Shown: one piece after another, positions 16,371-24,400 of the stretch
Position numbering within the stretch: position 1 is the stretch's first letter
Layout: each line of letters opens with the position of its first letter
Assembly: GCA_963579135.1 (NCBI GenBank)
Contig: CAUZFB010000022.1
Location: forward strand, 1 to 36,717
Source: CALGTL01 sp963579135
GTDB lineage: Bacteria; Chloroflexota; Dehalococcoidia; Lucifugimonadales; Australimonadaceae
Direction of reading: 5' to 3'
Length of the DNA: 36,717 bases
The notes under the pieces: generated by a model
Databases searched by the model: none
Told to the model about the DNA's origin: nothing
Seen by the model: the letters and a program-made list of their open reading frames with translations, nothing else
Made by a program: the position numbers and the translations under genes

Positions 16371-17620
16371 TCCAGCGGGTTTATCACCAAACCACTCGGG
16401 AGCTTCGGGTGAAAGTAGGTGCTCTTGCGCGGCAACCTGATGCCCGCGCCCACCACCACCTCGAAAACGTCGGCTGGCACGCCCTTGATGAAGAACGCGA
16501 TCTGCGCTTCGCCTGACTCCACCATTCGCACTGCCTCTACCGGATCGTGAACGTACGCCACGTTCTCCGGGAACGCGTCGCCCATGACGGGGAGGAACAG
16601 CAACTCCTGCAGGACGTTCGCCTCCACAGCCTTCGCCTGCTCCAGCGGTGTCATCGCAAGATCTGGCGCCGGAACGGTATCGTCGGCGGGCGTGAGCAAC
16701 AAGGGCGTCTTACCCTGCTCGACGACCCCCAAAGCCACCTGATCCTGCGCAAGATTAGCGATGGCAGCGTCCAACTCAGCGGGGGCAGGGTCGATCGCCG
16801 GCGTCGCCGTGAACAACGTTGCCAGCAGGTTCCGCATCTCGCCGAGCTTGCGTTCATCCAAGCCGTGCACCACACGGTAGTAGGGCTGAATCAGCAAACC
16901 GGGATCGTCGAACGAGATGAGGCACGTGAGCACCGTATCGGTAGCCCCACCTACCTGCTTCCCATACAGCACCGCCGTCTCATAGCGGTGGTGACCGTCA
17001 GCGATATACGTTGGCTGCGACTTCAGCGCAGCGCTCACTGTCTGCACGTCAGTAGGATCAGATATCACCCATATCGTGTAGCCCTGCCCCTCCACTACGA
17101 AATCCGCATCGGGGGTCGTCGCGGCAACTCGGCTCGTGACCTGTGCCACCCGGCCGGCCGCATCCCTGAACAGCATCATGATCGGGCTGAAGTTGGCAGA
17201 GGTTGCCTGCATCAGCGCGAGCCGGTCCTCCTTGGGGCCTGCTGCCGTGTCCTCGTGGGGCAATACTGCGCCCCCAAGCTCCTCCAGTTGAAGGGCGCCG
17301 AGCAACCCCAACCGCTCCTGCTGCACGCCCCCAACGACGAACCGCTGGCGGAGCAGGTAGTAGGACGCAACATCGTCTTGCTTGAGCGCACCATCTTGCT
17401 TCATGCGCGCAAACTCAGCCGCAGCCCGTTCGTAGCGGTCTGCGGGAGGCGAGCCCGAAAGCTCCGCAAGCTCGAGACGCACCATGTTGTGCGGGTTTCG
17501 AGCGAGCAGGATCTGCTCATCGTCCGCCGAGATAACGTCGTACGGCGGGCAAATCAAATCTGCCAAGCTGCCTGCGGACCCGTCGTAGCGCACTCCACGG
17601 AACGGACGAAAATCGACCAT
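16367..17620 (-). CDS. DUF1015 family protein
   Basis: This 417-residue protein belongs to DUF1015, a family common in bacteria but without an established biochemical role. The N-terminal FRPFRGVRYD and ICPPYDVIS motifs are diagnostic. The ADGHHRYETA motif mid-protein is the most conserved part and resembles a catalytic or metal-binding site. I start it at ATG 17618-17620, preceded by AGGTGA (17630-17625), because the family begins at this point. A longer reading frame upstream has no family similarity. It is divergent from the amidohydrolase and convergent with the YihY gene. A -10-like TATACT (17653-17648, minus) lies just upstream. Confidence 0.92.
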   Translation of the reverse strand: MVDFRPFRGVRYDGSAGSLADLICPPYDVISADDEQILLARNPHNMVRLELAELSGSPPADRYERAAAEFARMKQDGALKQDDVASYYLLRQRFVVGGVQQERLGLLGALQLEELGGAVLPHEDTAAGPKEDRLALMQATSANFSPIMMLFRDAAGRVAQVTSRVAATTPDADFVVEGQGYTIWVISDPTDVQTVSAALKSQPTYIADGHHRYETAVLYGKQVGGATDTVLTCLISFDDPGLLIQPYYRVVHGLDERKLGEMRNLLATLFTATPAIDPAPAELDAAIANLAQDQVALGVVEQGKTPLLLTPADDTVPAPDLAMTPLEQAKAVEANVLQELLFLPVMGDAFPENVAYVHDPVEAVRMVESGEAQIAFFIKGVPADVFEVVVGAGIRLPRKSTYFHPKLPSGLVINPLD

Positions 17621-17760
17621 AAACTCACCTGCTATGGGGCTACCGACAGTATAGTGGGGCCGGGTCGACGGAGCGACCGCACCTACTCCTTTCTTCGTTG
17701 ACAAAGAATCTCTACAGAGGACAATGCCTGTATCATCGGCACCACTGCGCGGAGGAGACC
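17621..17760. promoter_or_regulatory. Divergent control region DUF1015 / amidohydrolase
   Basis: For the minus strand, TATACT at 17653-17648 is a good -10 but lacks a matching -35. For the plus strand, a perfect -35 TTGACA lies at 17698-17703. The expected -10 position (17721-17726, ACAATG) is poor, and the better TATCAT (17731-17736) is 27 bases away. GGAGGAG at 17751-17757 is the amidohydrolase ribosome binding site. Confidence 0.35.
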
Positions 17761-18915
17761 ATGGCAACGGCACCAGCAAAGACGCTCAAGATCGACGGGG
17801 ACTCCCACTTCTTCCCGCCCATCGACTTCACTGATGTCGCGGAAAATGCAGGCATACCCGAATCGGCAGTCGACATGTTGTTGCGTGACACCGCCGTCTT
17901 CGCCGACCGCGAAGCACGTCGCGGTGGATTCCGCGCGACCGCCGCTGGCAAGGCTGTCGCCGCGGTCAACCCCACAGCCGCCGTCACGCAGCAGGATCGT
18001 GGCCCTATCGGTCACGGCGTCGCGGAGCAGCGCGTCCAATTGCTGCCCGACACCGGGTTCGACATGCAGGTGTTGATCGCGGACGGCATTTTTGCCAACG
18101 CATTCGGCTCGCCGGTTGGGCGCGAATGGGGCGAAGGTCTCCACCTCGCGCTGAGCATGTCCTACAACAACGCGGCTGCAGCCGCGCAGAACGCCTACCC
18201 GGACCAACTCATCGCCTGCGGCGTCGTGCCCTTCGGCACCGAGTCGCTGGAAGCCAACATCGCCGAGGCCAAGCGCGCCGTAAACAAGCTCGGCGTGAAA
18301 TCGCTGATGATCAACTCCAACTGGCGTGGCGAGAACTGGGACACCGTCGATCTCTACCCGTTCTGGGACGAGATGAACAAACTCGGAGTCCCGATCTACG
18401 TGCATGGCAACCCGTTCTCATGCCAAGTGCAGGATCACGTCCCAACGAACTGGACCGTCGGTTGGGAGCGCATGCGGCGCCTCCACATCTCCAACTACCT
18501 AGGTTTCGGCTTCGAGTACATGATCAATATGGCCAGCCTCACCCTCGGCGGCCTGCTCACCGACTTCCCGAACTTAAAATTCGCGTTCTTCGAAGCCGGT
18601 GCCTCTTGGCTGCCCTGGGTCATGTACAGCCTCGACAGGGTCTACAGCATCGAGCCCCAGTGCGCGCGCTGTGAGGTGAAGCCCAGCGAACTAATCCTCA
18701 GATCCAGCTACGTCGCCGCAGAGCCCGACGAGGACGCCATCGTCGGTGCCATCCAAACCATCGGCAATCAAAACTTCATCGTCGGCAGCGACTACCCCCA
18801 CCCGCCGAGCACCTTCCCCAACACCGCCGCTGGTATCCTCAACATGCCAGGCCTGACCGACGAAGACAAAGAAGCCATGCTAGGCGGCAACCTGCGGCGT
18901 CTGTTCAACCTATAG
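17761..18915 (+). CDS. Amidohydrolase family 2 (ACMSD-like) metal-dependent hydrolase
   Basis: This 384-residue TIM-barrel protein is of the amidohydrolase_2 family, which includes ACMSD and related hydrolases or decarboxylases. Candidate metal ligands are D14/H16 (GDSHFFP, where ACMSD has HxH), H215 (IYVHGNPF) and D344 (VGSDYPHP). The segment FFEAGASWLPW (277-287) replaces the family's usual HxGG-type site with Glu. The C-terminal NLRRLFNL is typical. The substrate is unknown. The start is ATG 17761 with a strong GGAGGAG site; an in-frame TTG at 17698 would add residues with no similarity to the family. The selenoprotein gene starts 62 bases after its stop, in the same direction. Confidence 0.88.
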   Translation: MATAPAKTLKIDGDSHFFPPIDFTDVAENAGIPESAVDMLLRDTAVFADREARRGGFRATAAGKAVAAVNPTAAVTQQDRGPIGHGVAEQRVQLLPDTGFDMQVLIADGIFANAFGSPVGREWGEGLHLALSMSYNNAAAAAQNAYPDQLIACGVVPFGTESLEANIAEAKRAVNKLGVKSLMINSNWRGENWDTVDLYPFWDEMNKLGVPIYVHGNPFSCQVQDHVPTNWTVGWERMRRLHISNYLGFGFEYMINMASLTLGGLLTDFPNLKFAFFEAGASWLPWVMYSLDRVYSIEPQCARCEVKPSELILRSSYVAAEPDEDAIVGAIQTIGNQNFIVGSDYPHPPSTFPNTAAGILNMPGLTDEDKEAMLGGNLRRLFNL

Positions 18916-18966
18916 GGGGTACCAACGCCCGTAGAATCAATCCCCAAGCTAACGCCAGACCCTAAT

Positions 18967-18971
18967 GGAGG
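18967..18971 (+). promoter_or_regulatory. Ribosome binding site that fixes the selenoprotein start
   Basis: GGAGG six bases upstream of the GTG at 18978. It places the start upstream of the in-frame TGA, whereas the first usable start downstream of the TGA (TTG at 19116) has no such site. Confidence 0.75.
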
Positions 18972-18977
18972 TGCCTA

Positions 18978-19619
18978 GTGGCAACGATAAAAGCAGACGT
19001 CTACTTCGACTTCAGGTGACCCTTCGTCTTCAATGCAGCCGTTTGGCTGGATCAGGTCAAAGAAGCACGGGGCAACGGTGAAGACCCGATAGAGATCACC
19101 TGGAAACCCTTCTCATTGCAACAGGCCAATCAGAAGATCGGCCCCGAGTACCAGGCATGGAGTGAAACGGACGACGATCTCGACAGCAGCCTGTGGGGCC
19201 TCCGCGCGGGTGTCGCCGCCAAGCGCCAGGGCGAAGACGCCATGCGTCGCTACATGCCACTCTTGCTCAAGGCGCGGCACGAGGAACGCAAAGACCTCGG
19301 CGACAAGGATCTCCTAAAGGAGCTGGCCACGCAGGCGGGCCTGGATCTCGACCAATTCACCAATGACCTCGACGACCGCACAACTCTCGATGAAATCGCG
19401 GCCAGCCACAAGGAAGCCGTGGAAGAGCGAGGCGTGTTCGGCACACCCACGTTCGTGTTCGAGAACGGTGCCTCGGCGTTCCTGAAACTCATCCGCCCTA
19501 ACTCCCCAGCGCAGGCCGAGAAGGCCTTCGACTCAGTCGTCAACGTGATGTCTAACGACATCTTCATTGGCGAGGTAAAGCGTCCCCAGCCCCCGTGGCC
19601 CAAAGGCGTCTTCGACTAG
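18978..19619 (+). CDS. DsbA-family selenoprotein with in-frame TGA (Sec14)
   Basis: Read through one in-frame TGA (19017-19019, codon 14), this is a 213-residue DsbA-like thioredoxin-fold protein of the FrnE/Rv2466c-like group. The N-terminus is ADVYFDFR-U-PFVF. Relatives read FDPLCPW, so the TGA falls exactly on the catalytic cysteine. The helical insert follows, and the conserved cis-proline loop GVFGTPTFVF (152-161) is intact. No second redox residue is seen in the UPFV motif, as in the single-Cys CPWA relatives. The start is GTG 18978 with GGAGG upstream. A SECIS-like hairpin begins at the TGA. Start calling that treats TGA as stop would give a truncated 167-residue protein without the first beta strand and active site. 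Likely role: selenol-based reduction or peroxide/disulfide chemistry in the cytoplasm. A nonsense mutation or base error remains possible. Confidence 0.8.
19017..19059 (+). promoter_or_regulatory. SECIS-like stem-loop
   Basis: Immediately at and after the UGA, the mRNA can fold into a two-part hairpin. UGACC (19017-19021) pairs with GGUCA (19055-19059). The apical stem CAGCC (19036-19040) pairs with GGCUG (19045-19049) around the loop GUUU. The loop G is 21 bases beyond the UGA. This agrees with bacterial SECIS elements: a short upper stem 16-37 nt from the UGA and a G in the first loop positions. Folding was done by eye. Confidence 0.65.
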
Positions 19620-19623
19620 AAAA

Positions 19624-19659
19624 CGAGAGAGGTCCAGGCATGCGCCTGGACCTCTCTCG
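19624..19659. terminator. Strong 16-bp hairpin after the selenoprotein gene
   Basis: A perfect 16-bp stem (CGAGAGAGGTCCAGGC at 19624-19639 and its complement at 19644-19659) with a 4-nt loop starts four bases after the stop codon. The plus-strand flank is pyrimidine-rich rather than a clean U-tract. The minus strand has TTTT (complement of 19620-19623). Its position between two genes suggests transcription termination or 3' end protection. Confidence 0.6.
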
Positions 19660-19686
19660 CTCACGCTCTCTCTAGGTACGCACACG

Positions 19687-20406
19687 TTGCCCCACACAGA
19701 ACCCAACACTCTCACCAACCTCCAGCACTCCCTCGGTGTGCGATTCGAGAACACGGCCCTGCTTGAGCAGGCGCTGACCCATCGCTCCTACCTCAACGAA
19801 CACCCCGGCGACGGTTTCGAGGACTACGAGCGCCTCGAATACCTCGGCGATGCGTTCCTCGGGTGGGTAATCGCGGACGAGCTGTACCGTCGGCACCCTG
19901 GTTTCACCGAGGGAGATCTGACCCGCGGACGCGCGGCGCTCGTACGAGGCTCAACGCTTGCTGACATCGCACGTAGTTTCGACGCCGGCGCCTACCTCAC
20001 CATGGGCTCCGGCGAGGAAACAAGCGGCGGGCGCGAACGACGTGACACTCTGGCGGCGGTCGTCGAAGCGCTCATCGGCGCTGTTCTGCTCGACAAGGGA
20101 GAACGTGAAGCCCACGAGCTCGTGCTCCGTTGGCTCGGGACAAAGATTGACGCATTGGATCCCGCCGGTACGCCTCGCGACGCCAAGAGCGCGTTGCAGG
20201 AATCGTACCAACGCACCGGTAAGCCCATCCCCGTTTACGAGCTCGTGCGCGAAGACGGCCCATCGCACGACAAGACGTTCGAAGTCCGCGTACTGATCGA
20301 TGGCCAAGAGCTCGGCCGAGGTGAGGGCCGGCGCAAGGTCGACGCCGAGCAGACCGCTGCTGCGCAGGCGCTCAACGCAGCAGGCTCGACGCACGACTCG
20401 CCGTAA
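19687..20406 (+). CDS. rnc: Ribonuclease III
   Basis: This is the double-strand-specific endoribonuclease that processes rRNA precursors and structured mRNAs. The N-terminal catalytic domain has the signature ERLEYLGDAF (48-57), giving metal ligands E48, E51 and D55. The C-terminal dsRNA-binding domain runs from about 160 to 235 (DAKSALQE through AAAQAL). The helix that should carry the remaining Asp and Glu reads LAAVVEALIG. E127 is present, but the position of E. coli D114 is A124. The start is TTG at 19687 with only a weak AGG upstream. Only 27 bases separate it from the hairpin before it, so its promoter must lie within or upstream of that hairpin. ftsY follows. Confidence 0.94.
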   Translation: MPHTEPNTLTNLQHSLGVRFENTALLEQALTHRSYLNEHPGDGFEDYERLEYLGDAFLGWVIADELYRRHPGFTEGDLTRGRAALVRGSTLADIARSFDAGAYLTMGSGEETSGGRERRDTLAAVVEALIGAVLLDKGEREAHELVLRWLGTKIDALDPAGTPRDAKSALQESYQRTGKPIPVYELVREDGPSHDKTFEVRVLIDGQELGRGEGRRKVDAEQTAAAQALNAAGSTHDSP

Positions 20407-20500
20407 CCTCTGAATTGCTTGTGGGGGCCCTGCTCCCCAAGTATCCTTCCAGCAGTTGATCTCCACGCCCACGCCTCTCGCATAGGACCCTCCACAACCC

Positions 20501-21454
20501 ATGGTCTTCAGACTCTTCCGGCGTAAAGACAAAACCACAGAGGCCCTCGCCAAGACCCGCAAGGGTTGGGGCGGAGGACTCGCCGCATTGTTCCAGGGAG
20601 CCACGCTCTCCGACGACGCTCTCTGGGAGCAGGTCGAGGACGCTCTGATCTCCTCCGACGTTGGCGTCGATACCTCACTCGCCCTCGTGAACCGCGTCCG
20701 TCAACGCGTGCGCGACGAAGGCACCTCCGACGTCGTTGAAATGTTCAAGGAAGAATTGGCCGTCCTCCTCGACCCCAAGGACCAAACGATCTGGGATTGG
20801 TATGACCAAGAAGACCTTGCCGCGAAACCATTCGTACTCATGATTGTGGGTGTCAACGGCGTGGGTAAGACCACCAGCATCGCCAAGCTCACCAGGCACT
20901 ATCAGGAGCTTGGCAAGACCGTCATGGTCGGCGCCGGCGACACTTTCAGGGCAGCGGCCATCGAGCAGGTACAAGTCTGGGGTGAGCGGCTGAAGATCGA
21001 TATCGTAGCGCACCAGCAGGGATCAGACCCTGGTGCAGTGGCCTACGATGCCTACCAAGCGGCGGTCGCTCGTGGCGCAGACGTGCTCATCTTCGACACA
21101 GCCGGACGCCTCCACACCAAGGCCCCTCTGATTGAAGAATTGCGCAAGATTCGCAGGATCTTCGAGCGCTTCGATCCATCGGTGCCGCATCAGACTCTCC
21201 TGGTGCTCGACGCAACGACTGGCCACAACGGCCTGGAGCAGGCGAAGGTCTTCCAAGAAGCCGTGGGCGTAAATGGCGTTTTCCTTACCAAACTCGACGG
21301 CACCGCAAAGGGAGGCATCACTGTTGCCATCGCCCAAGAGCTCGACCTACCGGTCATTTTCATCGGTACCGGTGAAGGGCTCGATGATCTTTCCATGTTT
21401 GACACCGACGACTTCGTCGATGCGTTGTTCGGCGATGAGCTCGGAGCGCACTAG
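20501..21454 (+). CDS. ftsY: Signal recognition particle receptor
   Basis: This membrane-associated SRP GTPase receives ribosome-nascent-chain complexes from Ffh and delivers them to the translocon. The N-terminal four-helix N domain is followed by the G domain with P-loop GVNGVGKTT (117-125), then DTFRAAA, DTAGR and TKLDGTAKGG. There is no long acidic A domain; the N-terminus is a short basic stretch (FRLFRRKDK) suited to membrane contact. At 317 residues it is a normal minimal FtsY. It follows rnc, a common arrangement, and is nine bases ahead of the DUF2298 gene. Confidence 0.97.
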   Translation: MVFRLFRRKDKTTEALAKTRKGWGGGLAALFQGATLSDDALWEQVEDALISSDVGVDTSLALVNRVRQRVRDEGTSDVVEMFKEELAVLLDPKDQTIWDWYDQEDLAAKPFVLMIVGVNGVGKTTSIAKLTRHYQELGKTVMVGAGDTFRAAAIEQVQVWGERLKIDIVAHQQGSDPGAVAYDAYQAAVARGADVLIFDTAGRLHTKAPLIEELRKIRRIFERFDPSVPHQTLLVLDATTGHNGLEQAKVFQEAVGVNGVFLTKLDGTAKGGITVAIAQELDLPVIFIGTGEGLDDLSMFDTDDFVDALFGDELGAH

Positions 21455-21463
21455 GCCTCGCCA

Positions 21464-24400
21464 ATGATCGGCGTCTCCCTGCTCTGGCTGCTGATCCTCG
21501 AGTTGTTCGGCATCGCAGCTTTCCCCATCGCATATCGGGCTTTCTCAAAGATGCCTGATCGTGGCTGGGCGTTCAGCAAACCCCTCGGACTGTTGTTCGT
21601 GGGTTTCGGCACGTGGGTCGTGGGCCTCACGCACACCATCCCGAATTCGCGCTGGACTGTACTCCTAGCGCTCGGCGTCGTCGTGCTCGTCAGTTGGGCG
21701 TCCTCGCGGTCGTCTCGCGACGAAATCCTCGCCTTCCTGCGTCGCAACCTCAACACCGTCATCACCGCTGAGCTGCTGTTCATCGCCGCATTCCTCGGTC
21801 TGACCCTCTTCCGCGCGTCCGTCACTTCCATTGGCGCCACCGAGCAGCCCATGGACTTCATGTTCCTCAACGCCGTAACGACGAGCCCCCACTACCCCCC
21901 GATCGACCCATGGCTTGCGGGCGAGCACATCTCCTACTACTACCTGGGTTACCTCATGCTTGGCGCAGTCACCATGCTCTCCGGCATCGCCACGCCTATC
22001 GCCTACAACCTAGGCCTTGCCACCGCCGCGGCCATGGGCGCTATCGCAGCGTTCGGAGTAGCGTTCAATCTCGTGCGGCTCGCACGTGGCTCCGACGATG
22101 GCGGAGTGTTCGCAGGGATCACGGCGGCGTTTCTGCTACTGGTCGCCAGCAACCTCGTCGGCACCCTCGAGCTGGTGCGGGCCGCTGGCATAGGCAACGA
22201 GGCATTCTGGACCGCTGTGGGAATAAACGGCTTCACCGCGCCAGCAGGACCAGCCGCATCGTGGCACCCCGATGAGACCCACCTCTGGTGGTGGCGGGCC
22301 AGCCGTGCCGTACCTCCAGCCCACATCAACGAATTCCCATTGTTCAGCTTCCTCGTGGGCGACCTCCACCCGCACGTCATGTCCATCGGGTTCGTCCTAC
22401 TTACCGTCGGCACCTCTATCCAGCTCTATCTACAGCAAGGGCTGGTTCGGGTTAGCGAACGGCTGGGCAGCCTAGCGGCAACCATAACGCTCCTGGCGGG
22501 GGCGGTCATCCTGCTCTCAGTCGTGCTCGGCGTAGACATTCTCTGGATGCTCCCGATCCTGGCCATCGCTACTGCAGCGCTCCTAGGCCCCATATGGCCG
22601 TTGGGGATAACCGTCTTCATCTCCACAGGCGCACTTGGCGCCATGAACCTGTGGGACCTGCCCCTCGGCTTGGCCTTGGTCGTTGGTGCCATCCTGCTGG
22701 GCACCGCCCGCAACGAGCGGTCATTCGGCTTCGGCACCTCCATCGATATATCAGGCCCTCACATGATCTCCGGCGCCCCGAACGATTCGACGCTGGCACC
22801 AGCCTGCGGCGCCGCAACCGTGTACGCGAACACGAGAGGTCGCTGGAGGAAAGAGGCAACGCTGCACCTTGACTCAAATGCGCCATATGCACGATTCGGA
22901 ACGGCCGTGAGCATTGAGCGAGACATCGCGGTCGTGGGCGCACCCGGTGCTGCAGCAGCGATGGTCTACCAACGAGTAGACGACCAGTGGGTGCACCGAA
23001 CCACCCTCCGCGCGCCCGATGGGCAGCGAGACGTGGGATTCGGCAAGAGCGTTACCGTCTACGGCGAGACCGCCGCGGTTGGCGCCGACCTCTCAGTATT
23101 CGTATTCGAAAACATCGCGACCGCTTACAGCCTCGTCGCCAAGCTAGCCTCCTCTGATAAACGAGCGAACTTCGGGCACGCCGTCGACCTCTGGGAGGAC
23201 GTGCTGGCCGTCGGCTCGCCTGGAACCGATGCCGCGTTCGTCTATCGCCGCAGCGAACACGGCCAGGGCCAGCGCTGGAAGCTGGAACAACGTCTCGATG
23301 GCCCTGGCGGCTTCGGGCGCTCCGTTTCCGCAGGCGAAGAAATCATCGCCGTTGGCGCGAACGACCACGCCATCATGTACCAGTTTGGCCCCAATGGATG
23401 GCAGCTGCAAGAGCAGCTAGACCCCGAAGAGGGCGAGATCGGGTTCGGAGCGTCCGTGGCCGTCCAGCGATGGTTCTTGGCGGTAGGCGCCGAAGGTGGG
23501 GGAAAGGCACTCCGAAACGGGTCAGTCTCGGTTTATGAAACCGACGGTGAAAGATGGTATCACCAGAACCATCTGACCGCCCCAGGGCTCACCAACGACT
23601 CATTCTTCGGTGGCGCGGTCGCCCTCTCAGAGGACTCGGTCATCGTAGGTGCAGCAGGACGCGGACACGGTGCAGGGTACCTGTTCAACCGCGCACTGGA
23701 TCAGTGGGAGCTCAGCAAGAAATTCACCTCACAATGGCGGCTCGGTCCCAGCCTCGCCAGCGCCGCCCTGCTCGTCGCCGCAACGCTCATGGCATTCATG
23801 CCGTTCTTCATCACCTTCGACAGCAATGCCAGTGGTGTTTTGCCCCTACTCAGCCTGCTCACCCGCCCGCTCCATCTGGTTCTGCTTTGGGGCGTCGCCG
23901 GCCTATTGCTACTGCCCATGCTGGCCGTCGCGCTGAAGAGTGTGTTCGTCCCAGGAAGATGGAATACCAAGCGTCTCGGAGTAGCCCTTTTCATAGGATT
24001 CACTCCCATCGCTCTGTGGCTCCAGCCCATCTGGGCGTTCCCTCTCTTAGGCATGTTCGTACTGACCTTCGCACTGCATCAAACCGGGTTCCGCATGGCC
24101 CGCGCCGACGAAACAGCGTTCGCCTACAACCCCAAAGCCACCCTTGCCGTCGGCAGCACTATCATCGTGCTCGGGCTGCTCTGGGACGGCGTCAACAACG
24201 TCGAGCGAGGCATCGGTGGAGAGCTGTTGGCCATCGACCGCCTGCTGGTTACCGTACCCATGGCGCTCGTGATCTCGCTCGCGACCTATGGCGCATGGAC
24301 CATCGCCCATCGTGATTCCGAGGTCCTCCGCACGGCCGCTGGCCCAGCAACTGCGGAGACCACGGGCGACGCCCTCGCACCCGCTCTCGGATTACTCGCC

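Noticed and set aside
16547..17701. Long plus-strand open frame opposite the DUF1015 gene
   Set aside because: Its translation is Arg/His/Gln-rich with no family features, as expected for an antisense shadow of a GC-rich gene.
19116..19619. A 167-residue DsbA-like gene starting at TTG 19116
   Set aside because: There is no ribosome binding site, and it would lack the first beta strand and active site. The upstream GTG with GGAGG and the in-frame TGA at the Cys position explain the gene better.
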